Assembly: GCA_036852015.1 (NCBI GenBank)
Contig: JAANDG010000144.1
Span: 124,001 to 188,000, forward strand
Source of the DNA: Pelodera strongyloides
Lineage: Eukaryota; Nematoda; Chromadorea; Rhabditida; Rhabditidae
DNA: 64,000 nucleotides
Direction of reading: 5' to 3'
Shown: positions 1 to 13,800 of the stretch, one piece after another
Layout: the number at the start of each line of letters is the position of its first letter
Position numbering within the stretch: the first letter of the stretch is position 1
Program-made: the position numbers and the translations under genes
Notes under the pieces: model-generated
Database searches by the model: none
What the model saw: the letters and a program-made list of their open reading frames with translations, nothing else
Told to the model about the DNA's origin: nothing

Positions 1-3000
1 TCGTCCTTTCTCTCGTTGCTCTGAAAAAAACATTATAACAAAAAAACACATCAAAATACAACAGACTCGTAAGTTTTCTGTGTAATGTAGCTAACTGAGC
101 ATAAAGAGAGTGTAGATTAATGTGCGACATTGGTAGCATTTCGTGACAGTCAAACATACCATGGGTCAGCTTCGGTTTCTCTAAATCCAAACCATCATCC
201 TCCCGTCTTTGTAGTGTTTTCAACATTTCTGAGATCACTCTTGAGATCGGATCATCGTTCTGCAATTGCACAATACTAACTAACAGAAACTGAGACGACT
301 GCTTGACAAGGAAAATCATAGCTTGATAATTATAAAAAAAATGGGTCATTATATTACAACGTATTCATATATTTTGAGGGGACGTTTTAGCAGTGCGGAA
401 TTGAATCTCTCGAACGTGAATAGAGAAAAATGATTTCGGCGTAATAAATGTTCAGTTAAGCTAGAAAATACTTAAATTGTAAAAAAACGACGAACCTTTT
501 GTACAGGTGGATGCACTGGAACACCTTTTGTAGCAGTGGAGAGAAGTAGTGGGGCGACCTAGAAATATAACAATAACGTCCTTAAAAGTGAAACGACTAC
601 GTTAAATTTTATGCAGATAATTTGAGCAACTCTACATTCCAAGAGAAAATTGTGTGAAAATCCCATACCTTTTCAGTTGGCTCCTTTTTCGTTTTTGATG
701 TCTTTTCTTGCAAGGAGAGTGCGAATGCGTGTAGAAACTGCTCTTGTGCATGGCACAACCTCTCACAGACTTCAAAAATAGGCTCCTTTCTAGGTTTCAA
801 GCCATCCGGTGCTATTGGTGCCTAAATTCAGGAAAGTAGTGAACGTAAGCATGTGCGCTAGTTGTGTTCAGATGTAAATTCCTATTCCAATATTTGGCGT
901 TGATGTATTCCAGTATATTACCTTCAATGCATTGGCTAACGGAACAGACAAGCTGATTTCGCTGAAAAGGAGGATAACAAACTCGAAATTACCGAAGCTT
1001 TGCTGGTGGAGGGCACGTCGGGACTTGGTTCCTCTTTCACTGCATATTCCTTACTGAAATTGTCCATCATTTGCAGTACACGACGCATCTTGAGAGCCGC
1101 AAATCTCCACAGGTACTGCTGAATAGGGATTTATGTTTTATTATTCTCGTGTCTCACACATCCGACCTACGTACATAGAACTTACGCCACATTTCAAAAT
1201 GTTACAAAAACAACAATAAAATCATAAGTATTTTACTTTATTTATTTGCTCACATACTTCTTACTAAAATAAGAAGCTTGGACATAGTCAGCGTAGGCAG
1301 TCAGAGAACTTGATATTTTTAGGAACTGAAAAAAGGTAAAAAAAATACGGAAAACGTACATCGTCAGTCTTCGTCAGTTTTCGCATCAGTCGTGTCATTT
1401 GATGTCGAGCTTCTTTTGATGCATCAATGAGACGAGGGTCCAGATACTCACTTTCGAACTGCAAAACATGCTTATTGCTGAGACAGCCTCTATCATCACC
1501 TTTGGGCATAAAAAACAATGCTTTCAAGTGTGAGCAACTTTTATGTTGTTACTATATCGCCAACAAATATTAAGGTGCGTTTCTAGACATCAAATCCGAT
1601 AATGAGCAGTAATTCAACGTCATCAATATAGCAAATAAATATACCATACGATAATCCTCGCAAACAATCAACTGATTCAGGAAGTCGCTCATTTCTTTGC
1701 CGCACTTTCCACTCGAACCATCGGAAAAACCTCTCTGAAATCATTTTTTTTTGTTTATTTTCACGCAAATATGTACTACTGCAATGTAGAAACATTCATA
1801 ATTCAGAATAAAGCTGATTCTAATTTCGGGTTGTAGTCATTTGTTTGCCTCTGGTTGCCAGCAGAACCAAGAGCACATCGCATGCGCTACGCATTACGAG
1901 TCATGTGCGCGCAAGCGAAATACGAAAAACAACGCACCACAATTTGGTTTAGTAGTCTGTTCTCCAGCACTGAAATCTCCTGACTGCAGCTCTCATCTCG
2001 AAGGAATCTGAGGTAATCCAAAGAAGCCTCGGAAAGTTTTTCACTAAAATAATTATTTGCATATTGTGGGATTATAGAATTTCCTATGCAAATTTATTTA
2101 CGGTAATTGCACTGATATAGAATCTAATTTTGAATCTAGTATGACCCACTTTGACTAAAGTTTCTTGGATAATTTTCACTTCAAACTTTTTTCGGAGCAC
2201 ATTGCTTTCAACCTTACCCATTATCCTTGCGCTCCGCCTTCTTCGTCTCAGGCATTAGTGCCTTCTTAACGTGCGCCTCACGGATCATTGTCAAAAGTGA
2301 AACTGCTCGTCTGTCTTCCTCATTAAGCAACGAATCGACTGTTTTCTTTGCGGGACTCTTCTGTGGAACTACCTCTTCCTTTTGTGCCTAAATGAAATAG
2401 TGACTAGACGTTGTGTAAATTTCTTCATAAAACACACCAATTCATGGAACACACACCCGTATCACACAAATATAAAACGAAATGGGAATGCGTATACACA
2501 TACAGCTTTTGTGATTGGCATCAGTTTCTTGGCTGCTTTCGTGGTTAGTTTCGGCTCAGACATGCCCGAGGTAGAGGTACCAGAAGGACCAGGCTCTTCA
2601 ACTTTTATGTTCTTCGACTGATTCAAAGACTCCTTTTTCATTTCCTCCTTCCGCGCTTTAGCAACCTAAAAAATATATTTATCATTTATGACAGAAACAT
2701 AACTAGGGGTTATTTTCATATGGCTGACAGAAATGACAACGTGTTTCAGCGTCATAGTACTGCGCCGATTGGCTGAAATGATCACATCGCAGCTAGTCAT
2801 ATTTCTCATTTAAAGTTCCACAATTTCTATGAAATACTGCAAAATAGTTTTAGCCTTTTGTAGGGAATATAGTCATCAGTGTGAGTTTTCCCCCCAGGTT
2901 AACATCAGGTCCTACTATGGAGCACAAAAATCAATAGCAATAAACAGTGGTGACGAACAAAGAAAGATGGCTTACAGCCGCAAAATGGTGTGCCATTGCT

Positions 3001-6000
3001 GAAAACTCAGTGTCCGGATGTGCACATACGTCGATTGGGCTGTCGACGTAACGGTTCACAGTATTCTAAACTACGAAGCGACCGTACTCCAAAACACAAG
3101 ATACAAGACACAAACCACAACCCACAGAAAATGTAATACACAAGTCATACAACAAGAAGTGCAACATTTCGTAACAGAGGAGTATAGCACGTACCATCGA
3201 CGTGGATTCCTTGCCTTCTTCCTTGGGCCACGGCTGCGCATCAGCTTTCTTCAAACTGAGTAAACGCTGGTACTCTCTGAAATATTATTTTTTATAGGCA
3301 GCAAGACGCATAGAACACTGCAAATTCACAGAATAGCATGCAGGAAATGCCACTATTAAATATTAGGCAGTACACGAACTCGCACCTTAGTTCTTGGTCA
3401 GTTCGCCATTGCGGTGGCACAGACATTGCACCTTGCCGTGCAACTGTCATGGCCGGAATCACTGCCGGCTCCTTTTTCTTGCGGCCGCGCTTCGGCTTTG
3501 CTTGCGGCACTGTCGGATCCAGGTCCACGTAAACACTGAAAATGTTATGTATTGTGTTGAAGTCTCAAATTCATAAAACAGAACGAAATTCCACTCTTCC
3601 AACGAAATTCTAAATGATATGGTTTCTAACAACAAAATTTCATCACTCACCCTCCGGTTAGCTGTTGTCTTGGTATACCGCTAACGGGAACTCTGGATTC
3701 CGAGCGGGGCGGGCGGCCACGACGGCTAAAGAAAACAATTGCAAAGGCAAATATTCAAATGATTAATGGAAAACCTTACCAAATATGCCCGTAGGTATGA
3801 CACTCCTGTCCATAGGTATGATTATGACACATACATGTGGGCGTAAAACATCCAAAAATGCACGCAACTCAAAAAATGATAATAAAAAAGAGGAACTCAC
3901 GCAGGCGCTATCACAACCGAGCTTTGCACAGGAGTGCTCACGCCAAACATTTTGATCGCATCCGCTGATTGATCTCCAGATTCAAAAGTCTGTTTCCGAA
4001 TGCGTTTCCTAGGCGACTCGGAGCTGCCATTTTCCTCCTGAAAATTCACATGTAAAATGCCTAATAAAAATAATATTTATATAGTTTTTATAAAATAAAT
4101 AAAAGGTTTAGATATACTCGTAATTTACCACAATGGATACCGTATGAGGATCTGCATGTGCATTACTTGGACCACTGATCGCGGATCCACCGAATGTGGG
4201 ATGGAGAACGCGCACGGCCTTTGATCTAGAATTATTAGATGGGTAATTATGGCACACATTCCCCCTTGTCTATTCCAGAAAACCAATTGTTTGCTAGTAG
4301 GGATAAGATAATATACATATTCGCTGGTTCACAAAAAAAGACAAAAAAACATACGTCGGATCAATAAACGAGCGCGAAGTGCCAGCCTCCATTGATCCAC
4401 TAGGCTCCACGAGGCGGCGCTTCAATCCGGGGCTACTCCCTAAACAAGCAGGATAAAATGACACGGAGCAAACAAAGAACAGTAAACAGTAATTTTTAAA
4501 TAATAAATGGATTGCGGCAATACACGGACCCTTAATGTTGTCGTAGCACAATTCTCAGAACCAGTAGGACAACATTAGATACTAACCTGCATCAACAAAC
4601 TTTCTTCTCAATATAGCCGGTTGCGGACGCGGACTCGAATTTGTCGGGAAGATGATGTTCGATGTTCCGTGCGGTGTAATATGTGGGTGCGGAGAAGCAT
4701 GTGGAGTTGTCTGAGGCATAGGCAACAGAGGTCCCTGTTGTGGCACGACTGGTTGATTCAACACCTGTGTGTGTTTAAATTTACATACGTATAACAGAAG
4801 CAAAAAGTACTAAGGATGGTATTTCTACAGGAACCTACAGGCAACATGCTATTGTCCGAACGCAGTGTGCTTGTTGAACTACCTCACCAAGGACGAATTA
4901 AATATTAATATTAACTATTATTCTGTACTATACCGTCTGGGGTTTCGGTGTCGGGTGCGGTAGCTGATGGTGTTGCGGCAAAATCGGTTGCGCAATTGAC
5001 GATGGGAGTCCCTGTAGAAGTTGACGTTGTGACATTGCTGAAGAAAGGAAAGTATGTAAGTTGCGTAAACACTGAACATATGTAACCATAATTCACTCCA
5101 TTGTGTCAATGTTCTACAGAAAAAATACAGAATATTTTAAAAAGAAGAAACAGAAAAAAAAACAGACAGTATGAGCACATAATTGAAAACTAGAACATCA
5201 AGCGTAGCTAAATGTCATAAAACCATGCAAAATGTCAATAAGTGTGAATTTTTAACGTAAAAGGTGAAATAATCAGTCAAACCCTTACTTCGGCTCAGCA
5301 ATTCAAATTCATTCGGAGTTATTCCCAACACTCTCTGCAGAACGTCAGCTTGTGCGTGTTGCAAACCAGCAAATCGTTGATCAGAAGATACATTCACCAA
5401 AGGAGACATCTACAAATAGATTGTTGAAAATTGAGAGAGAAAAACTTACCTTAATAACATTTTTTCTAAAAAAAGCGTTTAAAGTCTATTTGGTATACTG
5501 TTGTGTGGACGAAGTTTGACTACTTCAAAAGTGCACCAGTGAGTAGAAGGATCGCACAATTGATACATCTCGCGGCACAATAAAGGCATCACAGAAAAGT
5601 GGATAAATAGGAAAATAACATACCCGGTGCTGTGGCTGATGTAGTACAGACTGCGGAGTTGGTGTCACCTAGAACAAATAGCTTGTTAAAAATGCAAAGA
5701 TCACTTATAAACAATAGAAGCAATTCACGTGAAACACAAACATTTATTTTTTCAGAAAAAAAAATACGTACTCTATGTTGTTGCATAATCGAGTGTGGTG
5801 TTGGTGTCGCCTGAAATTAAAGATTTCAGTGACAGTCAAACGAATATTTAAAATAAAAAACAGCAGACAAAATGGTAAAAACAAACTTGTAAAAAAACGA
5901 AAGACAAAAAAGTGAATGAAAACCATAAGAAAACGAACTCGATGAGTCACCACAGACTGTTGCATTGGTGTAGAACCTCCAATACGATTGGCTCCATTCC

Positions 6001-8274
6001 TTACGGCAGAAATTGGTTGATGATTTCCAAATAACTAAATTTATAATTAATCAATAATTGTCAATCACCCCATTTTATGAATTTAAATTAAATGAAAAAT
6101 TGGGGTTTTGGTCGATCGGGTCGAATCAAATTTATATCATTACCATTCCCATTATAAAACAATAATTAAGGACACCCAATACGCTCGTTGTGCTTACAAA
6201 AAAATACAGCACAATAAAGAAATTTTGAAACGCCTACATTTGGATACTGCCGTTGGGTCGGAATGGGTTGTCTGGGCACATTGTGCTGTGGTGCTGGAGG
6301 ATTGTGATGTTGTTGTATCGAATGATGGGATGAAACATGCTGAGGGTGTTGCTGTTGAAATGACGAGGCTATATCCGATGAATAAAGCGCCCTCTGCTGA
6401 TTCACTGATGCTATCACAGAAGGAGTGGGACGGGCCGTGGAAATTGAAGATATACTAGTGTGCTGCCCGCGAACGCTGAAATAAATGAACGGCTGACTGA
6501 GTACACGTGTGAATATGGTACACAACACCATTAAACTCATAATATATCATTTTTTGTCTAATAATTAATGATTTTAAAATTTCAAAAAAAGTAAAATATT
6601 TTAGGCTTCTCTGTTCAAACCGCTCCATTAAAGGGAAATGCTAGCCCCTTTGGCAAATCCTATGTATCCTATGCTAATTTTGTACGATCGTCCAGGGCAA
6701 TCGTACAAAATTAGCATAGGATACATAGGATTTGCTTATCATATGCAAATTTTCCAAAGGGGCTAGCATTTCGCTATAATCAACATCGTGTGATAATAAT
6801 GTTGGGAACTTGGCATTATGTTGCTACTATTCAAGTATAAGTGCGCACTAAGGAAGATTAAAAAAACAATAAATAAGCATGCAAGTTATTTAGAAGTAAA
6901 TCATAAGAATAAAATAATGCGACATTTTTCTAAAAAACATTAAAATCAAACAGTAAAAAAAATGCGCGATGCTTACCCTATCAACCCCAGTTGGCCGAGT
7001 TGTTGTTGTGTCAGATACAAATTTGGAGCCACCGGATTGTCTAAATTAAACTAATATATTCAATTTAAATAATACTACGCAATTCAAAAACCATACCCAA
7101 ATAAAAAAAATACTGTGTTACTTCACATATTAATAATCGAAAACCAATAACTCCAATAATTCACGTTACAATGCAAAACCAATACTACAGTACCGCACTG
7201 AACGTGACATCTAAACAGAAATTAATATTCATACGGTATACTATGAGTTGAGTACTGTAATAATGCACAAAAGTTGTGTACGGTATTACTGAAAAAATCG
7301 ATAACCCACAACTGCTTGGAAGTTGGTTAGAAGCCTGTGGTCTCGGGGCCGAAGATGGGTGGGCAGACGTGGAAGCAACCGGGCGAGCAATAAACTGCTA
7401 AAACGTAGATATAATCATTTTTATGCAATATAATGTACGCAAGAATACAATAGACAATATAGATTTTAGATTTTAACAAATATTTTATTTTAACCTTAGA
7501 GGAAAAAAACGTAAAGATACAAGTGACGATTTGTATTACGGATGATTTGATTGGTTGTAGTATTTACTTTCTTTCTTGCAAATTTCTTGAAGAATAATTA
7601 TCTCATTGTAGGAATATGTTAAATTAGTGACGCACAGGAATTTTAGCAATAAAAAGCATGAGCGTAAGATGTAGTTTGTAGCTTGAACCATGAATTTATA
7701 TGTAGCTCACGTGATATGGAAGTGGTCCAGAGTCTGGCATTTTAGCAGTCGAAGTGGAAGGTCCCGGGACAACAACGGACGTTTGGAACTAAACGAGTAT
7801 ATGTGAAGAAACGATATCACTGATCATGGAAAAAAAAACTTTTTTTTTAATTATAAATGCGGCATATCAAAACATTTAGACAACGAGTGTGAAAATATGG
7901 GAAAAAAATCGCTGACACACTCTTCGATAATCGCTAGTTTCATCGAATCCGAAAAACAATTCAAAAATACAGCCAGCTCAAAATTCTTATTTGACCGAAT
8001 AGGCAATTATTTAACTTACGCTTGTCGCATCATCCACTGTGATAGTCTCCTTACAACTCAAGTCTGAAAGAATGTGTTATTAAAGAAAAAGCACTGACCG
8101 ACAAAATATCCTTAAGTATTTCTTCAATATGTATTTATTACTTTTATTGGTCTATTACATCAATAAGCATTTATTTTATGTACACAGTTCGAATAATTTT
8201 GAGGGTACAATTTTCTGTTGTCCTTTAAGTTAAAAACATAAAAAATAAAAGCATATGTAAATACCGTTAGACAT
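1..8274 (-). CDS. Large Q/P/H-rich AT-hook nuclear protein, 5' part
   Basis: I do not recognise the family; a chromatin or transcription role is inferred from composition. Exons, 5' to 3': 8274-8265, 8063-8020, 7788-7711, 7397-7310, 7040-6977, 6475-6238, 6034-5939, 5810-5772, 5668-5624, 5409-5289, 5037-4934, 4764-4587, 4439-4355, 4225-4129, 4037-3901, 3725-3651, 3535-3386, 3276-3195, 2665-2504, 2387-2218, 2043-1938, 1734-1645, 1458-1360, 1118-993, 821-669, 558-496, 298-160, 20-1. All phases close, giving about 953 codons before the gene leaves the window. The first 400 residues are rich in Q, P, H and S. Two AT-hook-like basic motifs follow (RRGRPPR in the exon at 3725, KPKRGRKKK in the exon at 3535). 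Charged helical segments without a known signature occupy the C-terminal third, for example from 2387 to 669. The donor of the exon ending at 7310 is ambiguous (7310 or 7313). The C-terminus and poly(A) site lie outside the window. Confidence 0.75.
6635..6771. repeat. Long foldback (hairpin) element in an intron
   Basis: Bases 6635-6653 are complementary to 6753-6771, and 6654-6688 to 6700-6734 (35 bp, perfect). The loop is 11 nt and one arm has an 18-nt bulge. The element lies in the intron between the exons ending at 6977 and starting at 6475 of the AT-hook gene. It has the form of a foldback MITE. In the pre-mRNA it would make a stable hairpin of about 54 bp. No coding sequence is inside. 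Confidence 0.85.
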
Positions 8275-8275
8275 G

Positions 8276-8308
8276 TTAACTCCTCGGGTAGATATTTGGT
8301 TCTAGCAT
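8276..8308 (-). other. Upstream ORF (10 codons) in the 5' leader of the AT-hook gene
   Basis: A splice acceptor (cttttag, leader starting at 8318) is followed by an ATG at 8308 that opens a 10-codon frame. It ends in TAA at 8276, one base before the main ATG at 8274-8272. Such a layout could reduce or gate initiation at the main ATG. The leader between acceptor and main ATG is only 44 nt, as expected for a trans-spliced message. The role is inferred from position only. Confidence 0.5.
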
Positions 8309-8318
8309 CGGTTTACCT

Positions 8319-10245
8319 CTAAAAGCAAAATTATAAAAAGTAAATAGCCCTGTAAAAAAAGTTGTGACGCGGACGTCGGAGGACGGATAGTGACGACAGG
8401 ATAAAAAATTGTTAATACTATTATTTTTGTATTTATACCGGAAATTGAGTGAAGTTCGGTGCTCATGTGTACAAATGATAATTTTGACCAAAATTAAATA
8501 ATTTTAAATATTACTGTTACTTCGCGCTATAAATTATTACTACACTGAAAACTGCTAGACATGGAAAACATTTCTGATTTCTCAGTAAACATCAATACTT
8601 GGAAATTATCATAATTTGCTAATTCCCACAGTCATCGAGTCTCCCATAGTCTATTTCTGCTGATCAGCATGCACCTCCAGATGTTCATTCTTTTTTTTTT
8701 CAAATGGCAATTAGTTAACAACAACAAGAAAACACCATCTATGTTGGCTACTAGCTTTGACCTGAGTAAGTTGAAATATTCTATTTTAAGAGCTTAATTA
8801 AGAAGCCATCCTTTCTCTCAACGAAAAAATACATTCGAAAACGATGCTGATGTGCGGATCAATATTCGCGGACTTGCTCGGTTTATTTATATTTGGTTCT
8901 ACTTGAGAATTTTATTCAGCACACGTACTAAGATAAGAAAATTTGCAACTAGACACTGCATTGTATGTAGTATAAGTCTGTTAGGAAATTTATCTATGCA
9001 TCAAAATGAACGTTGGAATAATCATTTATTAGCGTTGCTTACGAGTCTGGTTTTTGTGGAGCTAGAGATTTGTGGATATGTATTGACATAAATGATAAAT
9101 CAATAGTAGTATAAAAATATAAAGATGCTGATTTATAATAGGCCAAAATAAATTATTAGGCCAATCAATTAAATATGTATTCTGTACCGTTTGGATATGC
9201 GATAGGAAGGAGAGATGCGGGTGAGAGGACTAGACAGGCAGGGGAACTATTTGAATCGACGTTTGGGCGGGAAACGTAGTGCGCACAACAATCTGTGTGT
9301 GCGCACAAAGGGGACGCAGGCACCCGGGAGGTCCTTCCCAACCTCGCTGTGAAAGATTTGGGTTGTCAGTAAATTTTGTGGGTTACTCTTACCCAAAAAA
9401 AGACGTTAAAGTTAGAAGAGGATCTAAATTTGTGTATTTTTATTACTCTTATCAAATATAGTGCGTCCACGTAGTCACAATATAGAGCCTTTTTTCCCGA
9501 ATAACCCGTCATTCCGAATTCGCGCACAAACTTGGGCTGTTATTTTAACCTTCTGTTGTGTCGCTTGCAAAATGCACAGTTTCGATTTCACTCACTGTAA
9601 AGGAAACAAAAACAGGAGGTTATTCATAGAATTTGTATTTTGTGAACACTCGAGGAAATGTTGGAATAAATTAGCTTACAAATTACTGTCGCCACCAATT
9701 TCCAATTTATGCAGTAGTGGATATGAGACTGGAGTTGCAATTCATGCACGTCCACTGCGTACAAGAGCCATAAATTACGCTTGGTTGCTAAGCGATTTAA
9801 CTCTAAGCGTCTAATTATTTCAGTTGACACTAATAACCATATCGTGATAGTCATGTTGGTCTTTCTACTTCATCGTATTTTTTAGTAATTATCTTGAGTA
9901 TTTACTTTCATCTGTTGGCTTCAACTCTCTGACCAATTAGTGTTTAGGACTCGAAAACGTGCGCCCCTGTCGAACTGTTGACGGTAAAAGGTATATCAGA
10001 TTGAAATCGTTTGAAAACATAAACAACGGAATCATTTAAGAACCTTTATTGAATTACTAAATAAATAAATAAAACGTAAAATAATGAAAGCAACTGGTAT
10101 TGTTTCACATAAACCGGGTAGGCATAGGGCGGGGTTTTTGGAATAGAATACTCGAATTGTAAGTGAGGAAAGTGTTACATGAAAGACATGTTACTTGATA
10201 GGAAAGACTTGGAAAGAATAAGATACAACCGGGACATGTTCCCAG
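8319..10245. other. Spacer with probable promoter of the AT-hook gene
   Basis: No gene is supported. The part next to 8318 should hold the promoter of the minus-strand AT-hook gene. Around 9190-9340 there is a less AT-rich patch with a short inverted repeat (GTGCGCAC twice, near 9280 and 9300). Open frames at 8852-9091 and 9279-9814 lack splice signals, recognisable motifs or a good start and look like chance. Confidence 0.5.
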
Positions 10246-10329
10246 TTAAACATGAAGTTCTTGAACTCCTTGCTTGATAGCAAAGCTGTCAATTTCCTCC
10301 TGGTACAAGTATCCCGGTCGCTTCGCGTA
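10246..10329 (-). CDS. Possible 3' coding exon, unassigned
   Basis: A good acceptor (tttttacag) precedes 10329. A 27-codon open frame rich in E, Q and K (reading YAKRPGYLY at its start) runs to TAA at 10246. A poly(A) signal (AATAAA on the minus strand, 10045-10050) follows about 195 nt later. It could be an alternative last exon of the astacin gene, since phase 0 matches astacin exon 10, or the end of a small nested gene. Another frame of the same exon is also open, so coding status is uncertain. Confidence 0.3.
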   Translation of the reverse strand, partial: YAKRPGYLYQEEIDSFAIKQGVQELHV

Positions 10330-10705
10330 CTGTAAAAATTGGACGATCCATTAATACAGTACACCAAAGAAAGAAACCTGCGTCTACAATGACGCTACTG
10401 ACCGAGTGATTATAGAATACACCCATTTCACTATTCATCAATTCATCAATGACAAAAGCAGCAAAAAAAATCGATAAATTCGGTGTGTTTCCGAATTCTA
10501 TTAGAAGTATAGAATGACACACGAGAAGTTTGAGAAGGAGCAATATACATAATATAAACATGCATATTATGGAAGTAAATAACTTAGGGCAAATAAATAA
10601 TGAACGAAAAATAAATGACCAGCACTCGGGACCACATTTTTGAAAGACTGGAGGCGAAGTTATAATTTGGACAAAATCAAAATGTTTTATCAGCACCATA
10701 TTGGA

Positions 10706-10711
10706 TTTATT
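10706..10711 (-). terminator. Poly(A) signal of the astacin gene
   Basis: AATAAA on the minus strand, about 120 nt downstream of the astacin stop codon. This is the first such hexamer after the gene. Confidence 0.5.
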
Positions 10712-10829
10712 AATTGGGTATCCTTACAGTGTGAATTCTATAAGATGGTACTTATAAAGTTAGTTGCCAAGTTAGACGACACTTATAGTGCATGTATTAC
10801 GTAGAGAAGCAACTAAAGTGCACAAGAAA

Positions 10830-13800
10830 TTAGCATAGACCACATGAGGCTGGGCAGTTCTTCTTCATGTAACCGGCGAAAATGCCTTCACAGAATCCAG
10901 CACCCTTCCAGTGACTGCAGAAATGCTTTTTGTCAGAGCACGGGTGAGGGGTTGGTGGTACGGTAGCGGTGACGGCGGGCGGTTGAGTCCTGTAAGAAAA
11001 TCAGCGTTATTGTTATTCTTAACCCAATCCGAGGTTTATTTTCAATGTGACTTGCGAAAAAAGATTTTGTTCACAACAGCACACTTGGAAACCACGCTGA
11101 TTTCGCCTACCACACACATTATTAAGTTAATTAAAGAAAGAAAAAAAGTAAGTTTTTTTTCTCGAAACGCCCCTCATCATTCTCTTGTGAGGTCGCGAAA
11201 ACATACCTTTTCGAGCCAATTCAAAGCTGCATATTCGCGAGCTTTCGCCCCAGTTACTTACACTCGTTCGACAACAACGACAATGTATAACCATGCAAAT
11301 TAATTCATAAAAAAATTCACACAAGCAACACAACGCTTCTCGGCAAACGAAAAGGAAAACACTGGCAATCGATTCATTGTAAATCATTTTGGCTTACAAA
11401 ACGTGTTTGACTTGTTAGGTTTCTCAAATTTTGGACAATGAATCGGCCGCAACTACTGTCTACGTAACTACTATTTGGGTATTACCACCTCACGCTTCAA
11501 ACAGCTTACTTCATCCTCGGTATCGTGAAAAACGACTGAAACTTTGCATATTATGCAATTTGTGAATAACATAACGTTTATGAGATTAGTCCAACTGACC
11601 GATCCTACAAAAAAATGTAATCGTAACAGCACGTGAGTTAGGAAAGACGATTTTGCGCAAACTTACGTTGAGGTCCGCCAGAAGGTTACCAATGGCTGGG
11701 CGGTAATAAGGGTAGGTCTTCCTGTTACTGCACCTCCTCCTACTAAAGGGTCGGGAACCTCAGTTGGGATCGGCTTGAAGCAGAAACCACATGTCCTGGC
11801 GCAATTGCCCTTCATGAATGTTGGAGCGGTCTGTAATTATAATTACATTCGTTACCCTGGTTAGCTGCGGCAAATAAATGTGTGTTTTTTGTTGGCTGCT
11901 TCAAAAAAGAAAGCATAACAACTGTCATACCTTGCAGTATCGCTGTTTCATGAGATGCTCGCAGTCGACTCTCAAATCATCGCAGTCTCCTGTGACGACT
12001 GGCTGCGGGGGCGGAAGGGTAGATGAAGGAGTGGGTGGACGTGTAGTAGGTGGAGGGGGTGGTGGAGCGGTAGTAGCTAAATGAAAGACAATCGTAACAA
12101 ACTAATTTACAGCTCACCGCAACTTGAAGCGACTTGCTTAGACAAAAACTCACATGGCTTACACATGCCGCAAGAAATAGGACAGTGCTGTCTCATCCAT
12201 CCGGGGTTTCGTTGACACCATCCTAAAAAGTTGTGAGAAAATTTCGGGGTGGGAATTCGTGCCTTGCCTTTTGTGTACAAATATGGACCCGCAGTACATT
12301 ATAGCACTGAAGCCTAGGCAATCATATCTATCAATTGTTTCAGTGAGGGATGCTAATTACCTTGCGAGGCTAGATCGTCGCAATCACCCCTGGTGTTCTT
12401 ACACTCGGCAGGTTGTGGGGGAAGTGTCGGTGGTCCCGGGTACGGTCTGTAGGTGATCGTAGCACGAGTTGTGGTTGCTGGAGCAGCTGTCGTAGGAATG
12501 GATGTGGCTGGCTTGTCGGGTCCTGCGAAAAAAGGTTTTAAAAGGTTAAAAAAGTTAGGACTGTTCTTCAGGGCCCGGAAGGGATCCCTGCAGTCCGCTC
12601 TTCTTTACCGAAGTAGTGCGCTCCAGAGAATAGGCCATCTTTGACCACGGAATGGGTGGCCAGCCCTGATCCAAGAAACCTTCCCAAGTTTTCACCTGAT
12701 ACCGTTTATACCACCTGGTCGGTGCACATTTAGTAAATAGCACAATCGAAGCAGTACTGAGGAATACTGGCTTCACTCAATTGAGGTTCAACATTCTGCT
12801 CCAGCAACTTCTTGAAAGAACGAACTCTAACCTGAGCAACCATACAGCTTGTTGATCTTGTCAGCGTCAGTTTTGGAGAATCCACCACGTTGTCCAATAG
12901 AGACGCCGGTCTTCTTGGGCACGATGGTTGGCTGGCCGTTTCTATAAAAATCACAAAGACTAGTTGGCTGTGAATTATGTTCCTGCGTAAAGCTGCCTTG
13001 CGCATTTTTGACTAAAAGCAAACCTGGAGAATGCCTTGTTTCCGTAATGCATAATTGACGAATAATCGTAATCGGCACCCAGTGACTGGATAGTTCCGTG
13101 CCCGTACTTTTCGAATTGACCTGAAATTATGTTACGTTTAAATTCAATCTCTCAAATGGAATAACTTAGTGGGTCCACTCAGGCTGAAAAAAGCTATCTT
13201 GCAGTTTAGAAATCATACAAAAAAGAGAACATCTTAGACCCATACAAAAGGTTGAGGTTCGATGTGTGCCGTATGGTTTCAGGCTTCAGATGTGCCGATT
13301 TTTGCTGTTGTCAATGTGCATTTGGATAAAGATCAAGGAGAAATACCTTGCATGCCCGGTTGGATGTTGTTCCAGAGAATTGTAATAAAATCATCTCTGT
13401 CCGTTCTCGATTGCTCATGGAAGAATCCAACTGCGTGCATCAGTTCGTGGATAATAATTCCCTTCTGAATACATCCTGATCCAAGTGACAATTGTTGCTT
13501 TCCGCCTGAACACAACACATCATTTATAGTTTTGTGCCACTTGATGTGTATTCCATAAAATTCACAATTTAAGGTGGTACCGTGCATGCATGTGTGCATA
13601 AGCGTGAAACGGAATATCCGTCATTGGCTGCTTCTTATGATATTTTTACATATATTTTCTAGCTTTATGTTGATGTCTACAAAAGCATTACTAAAAATTA
13701 TTACTAACATAAGTTCGTAGTGCATTGCCGATGAACATGAGGATGATGTATCAACCAAGAGCCAATGGACGGAAGAGGCAAAACTGACCCATCTTTCCAA

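Noticed and set aside
922..961. Extra small exon in the AT-hook gene
   Set aside because: It would need a 31-nt intron and breaks phase with the next exon. Skipping it gives a 171-nt intron and a clean phase-0 join.
10289..10699. Hydrophobic 136-codon minus-strand frame after the astacin gene
   Set aside because: It overlaps the astacin 3' region and the better-supported exon at 10246-10329 in another frame. Hydrophobicity comes from T-rich sequence.
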